The notes beneath the pieces are model-generated. The model searched no databases. It had not been told where the DNA came from and was given only the letters and a program-made list of their open reading frames with translations. Positions 29,271 through 39,901 of a stretch of 64,000 nt of DNA are shown piece after piece (position 1 is the first letter of the stretch; every line of letters begins with the position of its first letter). Where the stretch lies: contig NZ_CP128185.1 of NCBI RefSeq assembly GCF_030316135.1, positions 2,976,001 through 3,040,000 on the forward strand, written 5' to 3'. The stretch is from Aliiglaciecola sp. LCG003. GTDB lineage: Bacteria; Pseudomonadota; Gammaproteobacteria; Enterobacterales; Alteromonadaceae. The position numbers were made by a program, and so were the translations under genes.

Positions 29271-30055
29271 TGTTTGAACATCCTCTTGCCGCCCAAATAA
29301 CTGCGCTGGCCCACAAAGCCGGTGATGCCATCATGCAGATTTATCAGAAAGATTTTAGCATCTATGAAAAAGCCGATGAAAGCCCGCTAACTGAAGCCGA
29401 CCTTGCCGCTCACCACATCATAGTGGATGGCTTAAAAACGCTTTCTGAATTACCTATTTTGTCTGAAGAATCCGCCAACATTGATTGGCACACTCGCCAG
29501 TCTTGGCAAGACTACTGGTTAGTCGATCCATTAGATGGCACTAAAGAATTTATTAAAAAGAACGGTGAGTTTACCGTCAATATTGCTCTCATCAGTCAAG
29601 GTGTACCGACATTAGGCGTAGTATATGCTCCTGTGTTGGATAAAACCTATGTAGGCGTGGCTGGTATAGGCGCCTATAAGATAGAAAAGGGCCAATCAAG
29701 TATGATTAGTCCCTTACCTCATCAAGCCGGTGACACTTGGAAAGTGGTTGGAAGTCGCTCCCATCAGAGCCCTGCCATCCAAGCATTACTGGACAGCCTT
29801 GACGGTGAATCTGAATTGGTTGCCATGGGCAGCTCGTTGAAGCTATGCCTTGTCGCCGAAGGGGCGGCGCATTTGTACCCTAGACTCGGGCCCACGTCCG
29901 AATGGGACACAGGTGCGGCCCAAGCTGTGGTTGAAGCCGCAGGAGGAAAAGTTACCGTAGTTGACGAATCTGATCCTCTAGCAAGCGATGCCCTACCCCT
30001 GCGTTACAACCAAAAAGACTCTGTATTAAATCCTTACTTCCTAGTGAGCTGCTAA
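29270..30055 (+). CDS. cysQ: 3'(2'),5'-bisphosphate nucleotidase
   Basis: CysQ removes the 3'-phosphate from PAP (and PAPS), the by-product of PAPS use. The inositol-monophosphatase-fold metal motifs are [26 protein letters not shown] and [17 protein letters not shown]. At 261 residues it is slightly longer than E. coli (246). In E. coli it is not linked to cysDNC; here it is inside the operon, which couples PAPS production to removal of its toxic product. Confidence 0.95.
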   Translation: MFEHPLAAQITALAHKAGDAIMQIYQKDFSIYEKADESPLTEADLAAHHIIVDGLKTLSELPILSEESANIDWHTRQSWQDYWLVDPLDGTKEFIKKNGEFTVNIALISQGVPTLGVVYAPVLDKTYVGVAGIGAYKIEKGQSSMISPLPHQAGDTWKVVGSRSHQSPAIQALLDSLDGESELVAMGSSLKLCLVAEGAAHLYPRLGPTSEWDTGAAQAVVEAAGGKVTVVDESDPLASDALPLRYNQKDSVLNPYFLVSC

Positions 30056-30056
30056 C

Positions 30057-31466
30057 ATGAATAGCGAAAACGAATTACTCCAAAAAGACATTTTGTCTTA
30101 CCTAGAACAACATGAGAAAAAAGACCTGCTACGTTTCTTGACCTGCGGCAGCGTAGATGACGGCAAGAGCACCTTGATCGGCCGATTATTACACGACTCA
30201 AAAATGATCTATGAAGATCAGTTAGCCGCCATTACCAAAGACAGTAAAAAAATGGGTACCACTGGTGAAAAAGTGGATTTGGCCCTACTCGTCGATGGTC
30301 TCCAATCTGAACGAGAACAAGGGATCACTATAGACGTGGCATATCGCTACTTCTCTACCGATAAACGTAAATTTATTATTGCTGATACCCCAGGGCATGA
30401 ACAATATACCCGCAACATGGTTACCGGTGCTTCCACTTGTCAATTGGCGATTATCCTGGTTGATGCTAGAGGCGGTGTGAAAACTCAGACTCGTCGTCAC
30501 TCATTCTTAGTCTCCCTTTTAGGCATAAAACACGTTGTGGTGGCCATCAATAAAATGGATTTAAAGGAATACAGTCAAGAGGTCTATGAGCAAATTAAGC
30601 AGGATTATCTTGAATTTTCTAAACAGCTCGATATTCCTGATATTCGCTTCATTCCGATGTCTGCACTAGATGGCGACAATGTGGTAAATAAGAGTGAGAA
30701 TATGCCGTGGTACACGGGCGATACCCTTATGACCACGTTGGAGAATATTGAGATAGGCAAGGATCTCAATCTGGAAGATTTCAGATTCCCTGTGCAATAT
30801 GTGAATCGACCTAATTTAAACTTCCGTGGTTTTGCTGGCACGGTTGTCTCTGGGCAAATTAGTAAAGGTGACAAAGTTACCGCCCTGCCCTCAGGCAAAG
30901 AGTCGAGGGTGCGTGCTATCGTTAATTTCGAAGGCGAGCTGGAATCGACCCATGCCCCACTGACTACCACGCTTACATTGGAAGATGAAATTGATATCTC
31001 CCGTGGTGACATGATTGTTAAATCTGACAATCTCCCATTACAGGGCAATAATTTCAAAACCCACTTAGTCTGGATGTCAGAAGAGGCCATGATCCCGAAT
31101 AAACAATATGGCTTTAAATTTGCGACCAAATTTGTGCCCGGCTCAATTTCATCGGTGGATCATTTAATTGACGTCAACACCCTACAAAAAACCGAATCAG
31201 TACATTTGAAACTGAATGAAATTGCGGTGGGTAATATTAAATTGACTCAGACAGTGGCCTGCGACCCTTACGCTAAAAATCGAACTACCGGTGCCTTTAT
31301 TATTATCGATCGCGTCAGCAATGGTACTGTCGGCGCAGGGATGATCATCGAGCAGAACAAAGAAGCAAACAGCTCTCACCAATTCTCAGAATTTGAGTTG
31401 GAGTTTAATAGTTTGGTCAGAAAGCATTTCCCACATTGGAACGCCACTGATATTACAAAACTCTAA
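30057..31466 (+). CDS. cysN: Sulfate adenylyltransferase subunit 1 (GTPase)
   Basis: CysN is the regulatory GTPase of ATP sulfurylase, related to EF-1A. The G1 loop is [20 protein letters not shown] (about residues 29-48), G3 is [13 protein letters not shown] and G4 is [11 protein letters not shown], followed by two beta-barrel domains. At 469 residues it matches E. coli (475) and is not fused to an APS kinase. Start codon follows the cysQ stop by 1 bp. Confidence 0.97.
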   Translation: MNSENELLQKDILSYLEQHEKKDLLRFLTCGSVDDGKSTLIGRLLHDSKMIYEDQLAAITKDSKKMGTTGEKVDLALLVDGLQSEREQGITIDVAYRYFSTDKRKFIIADTPGHEQYTRNMVTGASTCQLAIILVDARGGVKTQTRRHSFLVSLLGIKHVVVAINKMDLKEYSQEVYEQIKQDYLEFSKQLDIPDIRFIPMSALDGDNVVNKSENMPWYTGDTLMTTLENIEIGKDLNLEDFRFPVQYVNRPNLNFRGFAGTVVSGQISKGDKVTALPSGKESRVRAIVNFEGELESTHAPLTTTLTLEDEIDISRGDMIVKSDNLPLQGNNFKTHLVWMSEEAMIPNKQYGFKFATKFVPGSISSVDHLIDVNTLQKTESVHLKLNEIAVGNIKLTQTVACDPYAKNRTTGAFIIIDRVSNGTVGAGMIIEQNKEANSSHQFSEFELEFNSLVRKHFPHWNATDITKL

Positions 31467-31484
31467 AATAAACACTGAGAAACT

Positions 31485-33212
31485 GTGGACATCAATCAGC
31501 TAATTGTAATTGGTATATTTACCATGACAATTTTGGCGCTTGTCGTAACCGATAAGCGCCCATCCAGTATTTTTGCTGGCACTATTTTAGGCTTAGTTGT
31601 TACCACGCAAATAGGACTGGAAGATGTCGCCCACAATCTAACCAATCAGGGTTTATTAACCCTGATTTTATTGTTGCTAGTCAGCAGCGCCGTAGATAAG
31701 ACCTCACTGATAAAGCGATTAGGACGAAAGCTAATTTCACCTAATTTCAATGTGAGCTTTTGGCGTTTGTTTGGTCTCACTTTTACCTCTTCAGCATTGC
31801 TTAACAATACCGCTGTTGTGGCCAGTTTAATTGGGCCGGTGAGTCAAAATCAGCATCACCCGGCCTCAAAGCTACTCATACCCCTCTCCTACTCAGCGAT
31901 ATTGGGCGGAACTGTTACTTTAATAGGCACGTCAACCAATCTGATTGTTGACAGTTTTCTAATTGAACTGGGTCACCCGGGTTTTAATTTTTGGGATTTT
32001 ACCCTGTACGGCTTAGTGGCGGGTTTAAGTTGTGGGTTGTTGATGTTTTTGTTGATCCCAATACTACCGACCATAGAGAATCGTAAAGGCCGTTTTCAAG
32101 AATATTTTATTGAGGCCAAGGTGATTGAAAACTCTGAGCTGATTGGCCATTCAGTGGAAGATAATCATTTACGTAATTTACCTGAATTATTTTTAGTCGA
32201 AATAGTCAGAGACGGTAAGCTCATTACGCCGGTAACCCCCGATATCGTTATTCAACAAAACGATAAATTAATTTTCTCCGGCAATATCAAAAAGGTAGAC
32301 AACCTTAGTCATATTAAGGGCTTGAAATTATTTGCCGAAACCAATGGTTTACTGCGCGATAACCTGACGGAAGTGATTATCTCTAACCGTGCCCAAATCA
32401 TCGGCCAAACTATTAAAGCTTTAGGCTTTAGGGCTTTGTTTGACGCAGCAGTGGTTGCCATCCGACGGGATGGTGAGCAGCTTTCAGGAAAGTTGGGAGA
32501 CATAAAACTGCAAGCAGGTGATTTTTTGCTGCTAGCCACTGGCCAGGACTTTGTGAAACGCCACAATTTGTCGAAAAACTTCTTCGTTATTTCTGAGCAA
32601 AAAATAGCGACCAAGTTAACCAAACCACAAGAATGGATAACCGTGGGCGGGTTTCTACTGACAATTGTTTTGGCCGCAGCATCTATAGTTAATCTTGCCA
32701 CCGGCTTGATGTTTTTTATGGCCCTGTTGGTGATTAGTGGTGTTACCAACAATGCCGAAGTAAAACGCAACATTCCACTTAACCTAGTGATAGTCATTGT
32801 CGGCGCGCTAAGCTTAGCCACCGCTTTGCAAACCTCTGGTGTAATAGCATTGCTGACTGACAGTTTGCGCCCTTACTTATTAGGTACCAGTCCGTTTATG
32901 GCCCTGGTGGTTATTTACCTAGTAACTCTGGTGTTAACTGAGCTTGTCACCAATAACGCAGCAGCAGCCCTTATGTTTCCATTCGCCTATGGTGTCGCGA
33001 GTATGCTAGGTCTACCTATAATGCCTTTCGCTTTAGCCGTTGCCTTTGCTGCTAGTGCCAGTTTCCTATCACCCTATGGCTATCAAACCAACCTGCTGGC
33101 ATTTAACGCAGCAAACTACAAGTTTAAACACTTCATCCAATTTGGACTGGCGATTTCAATCACCTATTCGTCTATTGTACTGCTGCTATTAAAGTTTAGT
33201 TACGGTTTATAA
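31485..33212 (+). CDS. SLC13/DASS-family permease with two RCK-C (TrkA-C) domains, putative sulfate importer
   Basis: A 575-residue membrane protein with about eleven hydrophobic segments split by a central cytoplasmic insert of two TrkA-C domains (about residues 205-370). The typical SLC13 hairpin motifs are present: LLNNTAVVASLIGP, GGTVTLIGTSTNLIVDSFL, and LVTNNAAAALMFPFAYGVA with SASFLSPYGYQTN. The start codon is GTG. Its place as the last gene of the sulfate-activation operon indicates sodium-coupled sulfate uptake, though the substrate is inferred from context. Vibrio has a similar gene next to cysDN. Confidence 0.88.
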   Translation: MDINQLIVIGIFTMTILALVVTDKRPSSIFAGTILGLVVTTQIGLEDVAHNLTNQGLLTLILLLLVSSAVDKTSLIKRLGRKLISPNFNVSFWRLFGLTFTSSALLNNTAVVASLIGPVSQNQHHPASKLLIPLSYSAILGGTVTLIGTSTNLIVDSFLIELGHPGFNFWDFTLYGLVAGLSCGLLMFLLIPILPTIENRKGRFQEYFIEAKVIENSELIGHSVEDNHLRNLPELFLVEIVRDGKLITPVTPDIVIQQNDKLIFSGNIKKVDNLSHIKGLKLFAETNGLLRDNLTEVIISNRAQIIGQTIKALGFRALFDAAVVAIRRDGEQLSGKLGDIKLQAGDFLLLATGQDFVKRHNLSKNFFVISEQKIATKLTKPQEWITVGGFLLTIVLAAASIVNLATGLMFFMALLVISGVTNNAEVKRNIPLNLVIVIVGALSLATALQTSGVIALLTDSLRPYLLGTSPFMALVVIYLVTLVLTELVTNNAAAALMFPFAYGVASMLGLPIMPFALAVAFAASASFLSPYGYQTNLLAFNAANYKFKHFIQFGLAISITYSSIVLLLLKFSYGL

Positions 33213-33308
33213 GCACCAACAACTAGAGAGTGATTAATTGCTATTAACGCTATATGGCGAGGTACAGGAAGATCATGCGACAGGACTGCCGCATGACTGA
33301 TAAGTTGC

Positions 33309-34508
33309 TTATCTAAATAATACTTTTTCTTTATTAAACCAATGCACACAAAAACCAATCAAGGCCAAGGCGATTACGGCTGTGGAGCCGAAAATGGCAA
33401 ACAACTGGAAATAATCCATAGTACCTTTGATCAGCTCTTTAATGGCTAAGGCTACATTAGTTAGCGGCACCCAAGCCCAGCCGCCCTTGAGTTCAACCCC
33501 AGGTAGCAAGGAAAATATAATGGGCACAAATAACATTAAGGTCAAAGACCCCATGTAGCTTTGGGCTTCTTTGAAACTTTTAGCGTAAATAGACAGTGCT
33601 AATAAAATTGAGGCAAAAATTGCGACCACAGGCACCAACATTAAAAACATCAGCACAAAGTCTATCGCCCCAATAGAAGACATGAATTTCACCACGACTT
33701 CCACTGCCATACCCTGACTTAGTATTAAGCCCCATATGGCCATACTGGAGATGGTCACCAACGCTGAAGTCAACCCTGCAAGGGCAATAGTGAAGAACTT
33801 ACCCAAGACTATCTTATAACGTTCAATCGGTGATATTAGCAAGGTTTCCAAGGTACCCCGCTCTTTTTCACCGGCACCTAAATCCGCAGCTGGAAACATA
33901 GCTCCTTGCAAGCACAGAATAAAAATAAAGTACGGGATCAAGCCACCTAACCGCTCACCTAAACTCTCTCGCTCATCAGCAGTGCTGACTTTTTCCAGCA
34001 CTATAGGCTCAAGTAGCGCCAGTTGTTGTTGCGGGTTTAAATCCTGTTGTGAGAAGGCCAGCTTTTGCTGAACATCTGCCTGTTGCTTGACTATTTCATC
34101 GACTCGGGCGAATACTTTATTTAAGCCTGTATCATTAAAAAACAACTTTATTCGGTTTTGTCCGGATTGCAGTATATCGTTTGAATAGCCCTGTGCGATT
34201 TCGATCACGAAATCAACCTTGTCTTGTTCAATCAAACTGGCGTAATCAGACTCAAGCTCAATATCAACCAGATTAAACATGGCGGTATTACTCAGTTTAT
34301 CAGTAATTTCCGGAGCGTATTGAGCACCGACAATCGCATAATTCAACACTTTAGATTCGGCGTCTTCTACCGCTTGCTTACTGAAATACAGTACACCACT
34401 TATGATTGCCGGAAACACTAATATAGGCAACGCGATCATAAAGAAGAGGGTTTTGCGGTCGCGCACCAACTCTTTTAATTCTTTTAAAAATACTAACCAC
34501 ATATTCAT
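33309..34508 (-). CDS. ABC transporter permease, NatB-like
   Basis: A 399-residue ABC-2 type permease. One N-terminal membrane helix (FFMIALPILVFPAIISGVLYF) is followed by a large extracytoplasmic domain (about residues 45-205), then six hydrophobic segments including SLTLMLFVPIIFSLLPG. The motif LGAGEKERGTLETLLISPI is the ABC2 signature. The architecture matches NatB, part of a sodium extrusion pump in Bacillus. It overlaps the upstream ATPase gene by 4 bp (ATGA), so the two form one transporter. Confidence 0.85.
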   Translation of the reverse strand: MNMWLVFLKELKELVRDRKTLFFMIALPILVFPAIISGVLYFSKQAVEDAESKVLNYAIVGAQYAPEITDKLSNTAMFNLVDIELESDYASLIEQDKVDFVIEIAQGYSNDILQSGQNRIKLFFNDTGLNKVFARVDEIVKQQADVQQKLAFSQQDLNPQQQLALLEPIVLEKVSTADERESLGERLGGLIPYFIFILCLQGAMFPAADLGAGEKERGTLETLLISPIERYKIVLGKFFTIALAGLTSALVTISSMAIWGLILSQGMAVEVVVKFMSSIGAIDFVLMFLMLVPVVAIFASILLALSIYAKSFKEAQSYMGSLTLMLFVPIIFSLLPGVELKGGWAWVPLTNVALAIKELIKGTMDYFQLFAIFGSTAVIALALIGFCVHWFNKEKVLFR

Positions 34509-35287
34509 AGCTCCTTGTTGATGGTGGCTAAAAACGCTTGATGCAAATTATCACCGCCTGCCATTTGCTTAAAACTTTGCAGACTACCTTCAAACTTGCC
34601 CACTCCTTGGTCGATAACCACCACTTTGTCACACAGCTCTTCTACTTCATCTAGATGGTGAGTGGAAAAAATTACCGGAATATTGTCATTTTTAAGGCTA
34701 CGAATAAAATCCATTACCGTTTGTGTCGCCATAATATCTAGCCCTGTGGTGGGCTCATCTAAAATAACCACTTCTGGACTGTGCACTACCGCTCTGGCAA
34801 TGGCAGCCTTTTGTTTCATACCCGTTGAATAATTTTCGCAGCGCCGGTCTAGGAAAGAATCCATGTCCAGCATGGCGGAAAGCTCACCGATCCTAACCTT
34901 AATATCCCCTTTACTCATGCCATTGAGTTGACCAAAATACTCAATATTTTCACGCCCGCTTAGGCGCCCATACAAGCCTGTAGAGCCAGACAAAAAACCA
35001 ATTTTTTGTCTGGCTACTATAGGCTTTTTAAGTACGTCAATGTTATTGATAAAGACACTACCACCGTCTGGTTGTAAAGCAGTAGATAGCATTCTTAAGG
35101 TGGTGGTTTTACCTGCACCATTTGGCCCTAGCAGTCCTAGCACTTGACCTTTTTCAACCGAAAATGACACGTCTTTGACTGAGTGAAAAAAGCGCCCTAT
35201 AAGCCTAGGATCTTTGCGCTCCTGCTCGCTAAGTTTCTTTGGATTTTCAACTTCAAATTTCTTCGATAATTGCTTTATTTCAATCAT
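34505..35287 (-). CDS. ABC transporter ATP-binding protein, NatA-like
   Basis: A 260-residue ATPase with Walker [18 protein letters not shown] (about residues 50-66), signature [14 protein letters not shown], Walker [16 protein letters not shown] and the H-loop [12 protein letters not shown]. The N-terminal insert [19 protein letters not shown] before the first strand is seen in NatA-type proteins. With the partner permease it probably exports sodium or another cation or toxic compound. No regulator is adjacent. Confidence 0.88.
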   Translation of the reverse strand: MIEIKQLSKKFEVENPKKLSEQERKDPRLIGRFFHSVKDVSFSVEKGQVLGLLGPNGAGKTTTLRMLSTALQPDGGSVFINNIDVLKKPIVARQKIGFLSGSTGLYGRLSGRENIEYFGQLNGMSKGDIKVRIGELSAMLDMDSFLDRRCENYSTGMKQKAAIARAVVHSPEVVILDEPTTGLDIMATQTVMDFIRSLKNDNIPVIFSTHHLDEVEELCDKVVVIDQGVGKFEGSLQSFKQMAGGDNLHQAFLATINKEL

Positions 35288-35455
35288 TCCATTTTCCCAA
35301 TTACGACCTTGTTATTTTAGTTAGTGTATAACGTGCTGGATTTATTACATATATCTGGAAATCATTTTCTAAATAATAGGATCCCTTGTTACACTGCATA
35401 TTATCTTACAATAATCCATACCAGTTTTAACCAGTTAAAAGGACCTAATCTGCCG

Positions 35456-36163
35456 ATGAACACTATTACCAATCCATTCCAAGCATGTTTGCAGGTATTT
35501 ATCAAACCACGGGAGGTTTTTACCACCCTCAATCACAAACATAATTGGTCATGGATCCCTTTCATTTTAGTTATGTTGGCAGCTGTTTTGCCCATGTATA
35601 GCTATCTTAATTTTGTTGATTTTGCTTGGTATAAACACGCTGTTATCGAGCTTACGGCAGGCGATTTGAGTCCTGCCGAGCAAGACAGTATGAAAGCAAT
35701 GATGGGATCACAAGCGAGTTATACCACAGGTTATATTATCGGTATGTCGCTGGGTGTGATAGCTGCAATGGCTGTATTTGCTGGCTATTTGCATTTAGTC
35801 ACCCGCTCTGATGAACAAAATCTGAATGGTTTTACCGATTGGTACGGATTTACCTGGTGGGTATCGCTGCCAACTGTAATTAGCTGCTTGTTGGCATTGT
35901 TGATGTTGGCGCTGAGCTCAACCAACCAGATCCACCTGATCCAACTTGATATAGTCTCACTTAGCTATTGGCTGGGTTTAGATATGTCGTCCACGTGGAT
36001 TGCTGTCACCGACCTTATTCGTCTCGACACCTTGTTCAGCATATATTTGACGGCGGTGGGGATAAGCCGCTGGACGCAATTTTCTAATCGGCGTGTTTAC
36101 CTGCTTGCGTTGCTACCTTACACGGTCATTTTGAGCATCGCACTCTTAGTTACGCTAGTCTAA
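35456..36163 (+). CDS. Yip1-domain inner-membrane protein
   Basis: I take the ATG at 35456 (MNTITNPFQACLQVFIKPRE), preceded by AAAAGGA, rather than the frame opening at 35324. The 235-residue product shows the Yip1 family pattern: an N-terminal amphipathic stretch NPFQACLQVFIKPREVF, then five or so membrane helices. Bacterial Yip1 proteins have no established function. Its end overlaps by 4 bp with the convergent DUF3025 gene. Confidence 0.8.
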   Translation: MNTITNPFQACLQVFIKPREVFTTLNHKHNWSWIPFILVMLAAVLPMYSYLNFVDFAWYKHAVIELTAGDLSPAEQDSMKAMMGSQASYTTGYIIGMSLGVIAAMAVFAGYLHLVTRSDEQNLNGFTDWYGFTWWVSLPTVISCLLALLMLALSSTNQIHLIQLDIVSLSYWLGLDMSSTWIAVTDLIRLDTLFSIYLTAVGISRWTQFSNRRVYLLALLPYTVILSIALLVTLV

Positions 36164-36972
36164 TTGCACTTAGGGCGGAAATAATCAGTATTGCGGTAAA
36201 ACTCAGGGTGTTGATTGTCATCCCACCAATCAGGCACCCCTAAGAGCGGCAGTGGCCGTAATGATTTTGCCTGTGAAAAGGGTTGCTCTGCTTGCAATTG
36301 AGCGGCTAATTTTGTGTCTAACAATGACACTTGCTGGCCGTACTCTAGCTTGAAAAACTCCGCTGTAACCTCTACCGCCAACCACTTTCCGGTCAGACCA
36401 ATAAAGGGCTTCAACATCATCTCTAAGTTAGCGTGTCCAAATATAAAGGCTTTAATCTGCTTGCCCCAGGATGGCCGATGTTGCACAAACGCCTGTTGCC
36501 AATGATGCTCGGCAAGCAAGCCACTTATTTGCTTATCTACAACCGCTAGTACGACCCCACACTCATCAAAATGGGTTATGCGGTTGCGCCGCGCTGTTCT
36601 GGGCGTTAAACCATATTGCTCAATATCTTGCATATGCCATTGGTTTAATAATTTTTTAGTTTTTGGATACTGCAGCCATATCAGGCCGTTAAACAAGTCA
36701 TGCCAGCTATCTGGACGAGTCGGAATAATACTTTGTTGATTGATAATTTGTTCATAGTAACTAAGGTTGTCCGCTAGTTCTGATTGGCACACAAACTCAT
36801 GAGTAATCCCCTGCAGTTTAGCTGCCCACTTATTTAGGCTAGATGCATGGAGTAAATTGGCCTGATGAGTTAAGCCAAACAATTCATTGAGGGGTTCAAA
36901 CGGCTGGGCCTTAATGCGCTTTAACGGGATCAAAGGATTTTTTACTGGCAAATTATCTGAATTAGATTTCAT
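36160..36972 (-). CDS. DUF3025 domain-containing protein
   Basis: A 270-residue soluble protein without signal peptide or membrane helices. WHDLFNGLIWLQYPKTKKLLN and RTARRNRITHFDECGVVLAV correspond to what I recall of the DUF3025 family, common in gamma- and betaproteobacteria. ALLDTKLA-type and FGHANLEMMLKPFIGLTGKW stretches are also conserved in the group. Function unknown. It is divergent from the M28 peptidase gene across a short gap. Confidence 0.7.
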   Translation of the reverse strand: MKSNSDNLPVKNPLIPLKRIKAQPFEPLNELFGLTHQANLLHASSLNKWAAKLQGITHEFVCQSELADNLSYYEQIINQQSIIPTRPDSWHDLFNGLIWLQYPKTKKLLNQWHMQDIEQYGLTPRTARRNRITHFDECGVVLAVVDKQISGLLAEHHWQQAFVQHRPSWGKQIKAFIFGHANLEMMLKPFIGLTGKWLAVEVTAEFFKLEYGQQVSLLDTKLAAQLQAEQPFSQAKSLRPLPLLGVPDWWDDNQHPEFYRNTDYFRPKCN

Positions 36973-37038
36973 TCGACTCTAGTGATTACTGATTGGATTT
37001 TCTATACTGGGGACAAATGTAATAATAAGAGCAACAAT

Positions 37039-38673
37039 ATGCAAATAAGACAGTTCATTTTTCCCTTGATCACCTCCACTATTTTGCTAGCGGGGTGCAG
37101 TCAAACGAATAACAACATGCCTGCGAGTAATTTTGATAGCGTCTATCAAAATATCAGTACACAGGACTTGAAACAACATACCAAAGTATTGTCCTCTGAT
37201 GAATTTGAAGGCCGTTCGCCTACCTCGCCAGGTGAAACCAAAACCTTGGATTACTTAATCAGTAATTTTAAAGCCTTGGGATATCAACCCGGCAATGGCA
37301 ATAGCTATTTGCAAGCCGTGGAGCTGATGGAAATCACTGCTGATCCAGACATGACTCTGAGGATTGGCCAGAATCAGTTCAAATACAGAGATGACATGGT
37401 AGCCTCGTCTAAACGAGAAAACAGCCAAATCAACCTGACTGATTCCGAAGTGGTATTCGTAGGCTATGGCGTGAATGCGCCAGAATATGACTGGAATGAT
37501 TACGCCGGATTAGATGTAAAAGGCAAAACCGTGGTGATTTTGGTCAATGACCCTGGATTTGAAAACCCCGAAAGCGGTAAGTTCCAAGGCAAAACCATGA
37601 CCTACTATGGTCGCTGGAGTTATAAATTTGAAGAAGCCAGTCGCCAAGGAGCTGAAGCAGCTATCATAGTCCATGAAACCGCGCCCGCGTCATACGGCTG
37701 GTCCGTGGTGGCCAACAGTTGGAGTGGTCCACAATATAGTTTAGCGAGCGACAACGGCAATGCCGATAGAGTTGCGGTAGAAGGTTGGATAAGCTTAGAC
37801 GCTGCGAACAAAGTATTTAAGGATGCAGGTTTAGATTTCGCCCAGCAAAAAGCCTTAGCCATGCAAGGACCCTACTCTACACCTTTGCAATTAAAAGCCG
37901 CTGTCACTATTAAGAGTAAGTTGCAAAAGTCGGTGAGTAATAATGTCATCGCTACCTTACCCGGCAGTGAGCGTGCCGATGAGCATATATTATACACGGC
38001 GCATTGGGACCACCTAGGCAAAGATGAAAGTCGTGTGGGGGATCAGATTTATAATGGAGCCCATGACAACGCAACAGGCACAGCAGCCAGCTTGGTTATG
38101 GCCAAAGCTTTCGCGGGATTAACCGTTAGACCGCAGCGCTCAATTACTTTCCTAGTGGTTACCGCTGAGGAGCAAGGTTTATTAGGTTCACAATTTTACG
38201 CTGAGCACCCTATTATTCCACTTAACAAAACGGTAGCGAATATCAATATGGATGCGATGAATGTATTAGGCAAAACCAAAGATGTTGCGGTCGTGGGTAT
38301 GGGCAAATCAGAATTAGAAACAAACTTGGAGATGGCAGCTAAAAAGCAAGGTCGCCACCTGACTCAAGAAGATCGCCCAGAAGCGGGTTATTATTATCGG
38401 TCTGATCATTTCAGCTTCGCCAAATTAGGTGTACCTGCCCTGTACGCCGAAGGAGGCAGCGAGCCTTTCGATGAAGAAACTGCCGCATACCGTAAACGCA
38501 CAAATGTTGTGATCACTGGCTGTTATCACCAAGTCTGTGATCAATTTAGGGAAAGTTGGGATTTTTCTGGAGTACAACAGGACACCCAGATGTTGTTTGA
38601 TGTAGGTTATCAAATTGCCAATTCCAGCGATTGGCCTAAATGGTTAAAAACCAGCGAGTTCCAACGTAAGTAA
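37039..38673 (+). CDS. M28-family metallopeptidase lipoprotein with PA domain
   Basis: I place the start at 37039 (MQIRQFIFPLITSTILLAGCS), which gives a lipoprotein signal with Cys at residue 19; the frame opens at 36982. The 544-residue product has an inserted PA domain (about 115-260) and an M28 zinc aminopeptidase core. Zinc ligands are in LYTAHWDHLGKD, NGAHDNATGTA, VVTAEEQGLLGS (catalytic Glu) and NINMDAMNV, with a late His in YYYRSDHFSFAKLG. It probably trims peptides in the periplasm or at the outer membrane. Confidence 0.92.
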   Translation: MQIRQFIFPLITSTILLAGCSQTNNNMPASNFDSVYQNISTQDLKQHTKVLSSDEFEGRSPTSPGETKTLDYLISNFKALGYQPGNGNSYLQAVELMEITADPDMTLRIGQNQFKYRDDMVASSKRENSQINLTDSEVVFVGYGVNAPEYDWNDYAGLDVKGKTVVILVNDPGFENPESGKFQGKTMTYYGRWSYKFEEASRQGAEAAIIVHETAPASYGWSVVANSWSGPQYSLASDNGNADRVAVEGWISLDAANKVFKDAGLDFAQQKALAMQGPYSTPLQLKAAVTIKSKLQKSVSNNVIATLPGSERADEHILYTAHWDHLGKDESRVGDQIYNGAHDNATGTAASLVMAKAFAGLTVRPQRSITFLVVTAEEQGLLGSQFYAEHPIIPLNKTVANINMDAMNVLGKTKDVAVVGMGKSELETNLEMAAKKQGRHLTQEDRPEAGYYYRSDHFSFAKLGVPALYAEGGSEPFDEETAAYRKRTNVVITGCYHQVCDQFRESWDFSGVQQDTQMLFDVGYQIANSSDWPKWLKTSEFQRK

Positions 38674-38697
38674 CCCAACACAGTTATGATAGATACT

Positions 38698-38726
38698 AAA
38701 ACGCCAGCAATCCGCTGGCGTTTTTT
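38698..38726. terminator. Bidirectional terminator between M28 peptidase and LysR genes
   Basis: CGCCAGC (38702-38708) pairs with GCTGGCG (38714-38720) around a 5-nt loop, preceded by AAAA and followed by TTTTTT. It can therefore end transcription from both convergent genes. Confidence 0.88.
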
Positions 38727-38770
38727 ATGAATAAACGTTAACCCAATTAGCTAGTCTAGCTCTAACTTGG

Positions 38771-39694
38771 TTATTTTTGACTTTCTTTAATGAAGTAACT
38801 TAATTCTTTTATGCAATGGCGCAAGACTGGATTCAATCGGGTATTTTTACCATTCATCACAAACAATTCATGTTTGAACTCAAACCATTTTCCGCCGCCA
38901 ACCGGCACCAAACCTAAGCCAGCCCCCTGCTCTTTAGCCATATAATCAGGCAACAGCCCCACGTATTCACCAGTCATGATGGCGGATAAACAAGCATCGA
39001 ATGAATCAGAAAAGGTTTGTATGGCTAAACGGTTCTCGTCCTGAATGTAATTGGCAGAGGATAACCCAGAAATCCCGATAGCCGGGTAATCATCAATTTT
39101 CACCGTATCTGGCAAGGCGTCGCGATATTTGGCAAGAGGATGGGAAGGAGCACAATACAAGCGACCCGCGCATTCGTGACCGACAGAATGGAAGGTGACT
39201 GATTCCGGTTTTACCATATCATAGGTGGACACCACTAAATGACATTCACCCGATAACGCCACATGCTCAACTTCGTTGTATAAGCGCGTCTGGATATTAA
39301 CGTGAATATCATCGAACTTTTTCATCGTGCTTTTAACCGCTTTACTCACCGCAAGATGCATTGATAAGGGCAAGCCAGCCATCAATACCAAGGTAATATG
39401 CCCTGAGTAATCATCATGTAAACTCTTCAGATTAAATACAAAATTATCAAATGCGTTGAAGATACGTTTGGTTTCCTGAAAGACCACTTCGCCTTCTTTG
39501 GTCATTTGAAAACCACCCCGTCCTCGGTGACATAACACCAAATCCAAGCGCTCTTCGAGTTTTTTAATCGCTGCACTAATATTCGGACGTTGCATACGCA
39601 GCACTGGCTCGGCGGCAGTGAACCCATTGCATGACGCAACGGCGTAAAACACCCTCAATAATTTAATGTCAGATTCTTGTAGACGATTCAACAT
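38771..39694 (-). CDS. LysR-family transcriptional regulator
   Basis: A 307-residue LysR-type factor. The winged helix-turn-helix is FYAVASCNGFTAAEPVLRMQRPNISAAIKKLEERL (read in two parts around residues 13-50), where the recognition helix QRPNISAAI differs from the usual QSAVSxxI. The remainder is the effector-binding domain. No target gene is adjacent: the flanking genes are a convergent peptidase and uvrB in the same direction, so its regulon cannot be guessed. Confidence 0.85.
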   Translation of the reverse strand: MLNRLQESDIKLLRVFYAVASCNGFTAAEPVLRMQRPNISAAIKKLEERLDLVLCHRGRGGFQMTKEGEVVFQETKRIFNAFDNFVFNLKSLHDDYSGHITLVLMAGLPLSMHLAVSKAVKSTMKKFDDIHVNIQTRLYNEVEHVALSGECHLVVSTYDMVKPESVTFHSVGHECAGRLYCAPSHPLAKYRDALPDTVKIDDYPAIGISGLSSANYIQDENRLAIQTFSDSFDACLSAIMTGEYVGLLPDYMAKEQGAGLGLVPVGGGKWFEFKHELFVMNGKNTRLNPVLRHCIKELSYFIKESQK

Positions 39695-39901
39695 AACAAC
39701 ACCAGTAAGGTATAGGAATTAATACTATAAAGCCTATATTAGGCAAGCATGCTGGCTATTACAACGTTTATTTTTAGTCGTATTTATAGCAGCTACACTG
39801 TGTCTCTGCTTGCGCTTGCATGCAGTGTGGAAATTATCCAGTTGAATCTAGCTGAGGGTGTAAGGAAGTGGAAGGCGCCAATGGAGGCAGGCTCAAATAG
39901 T

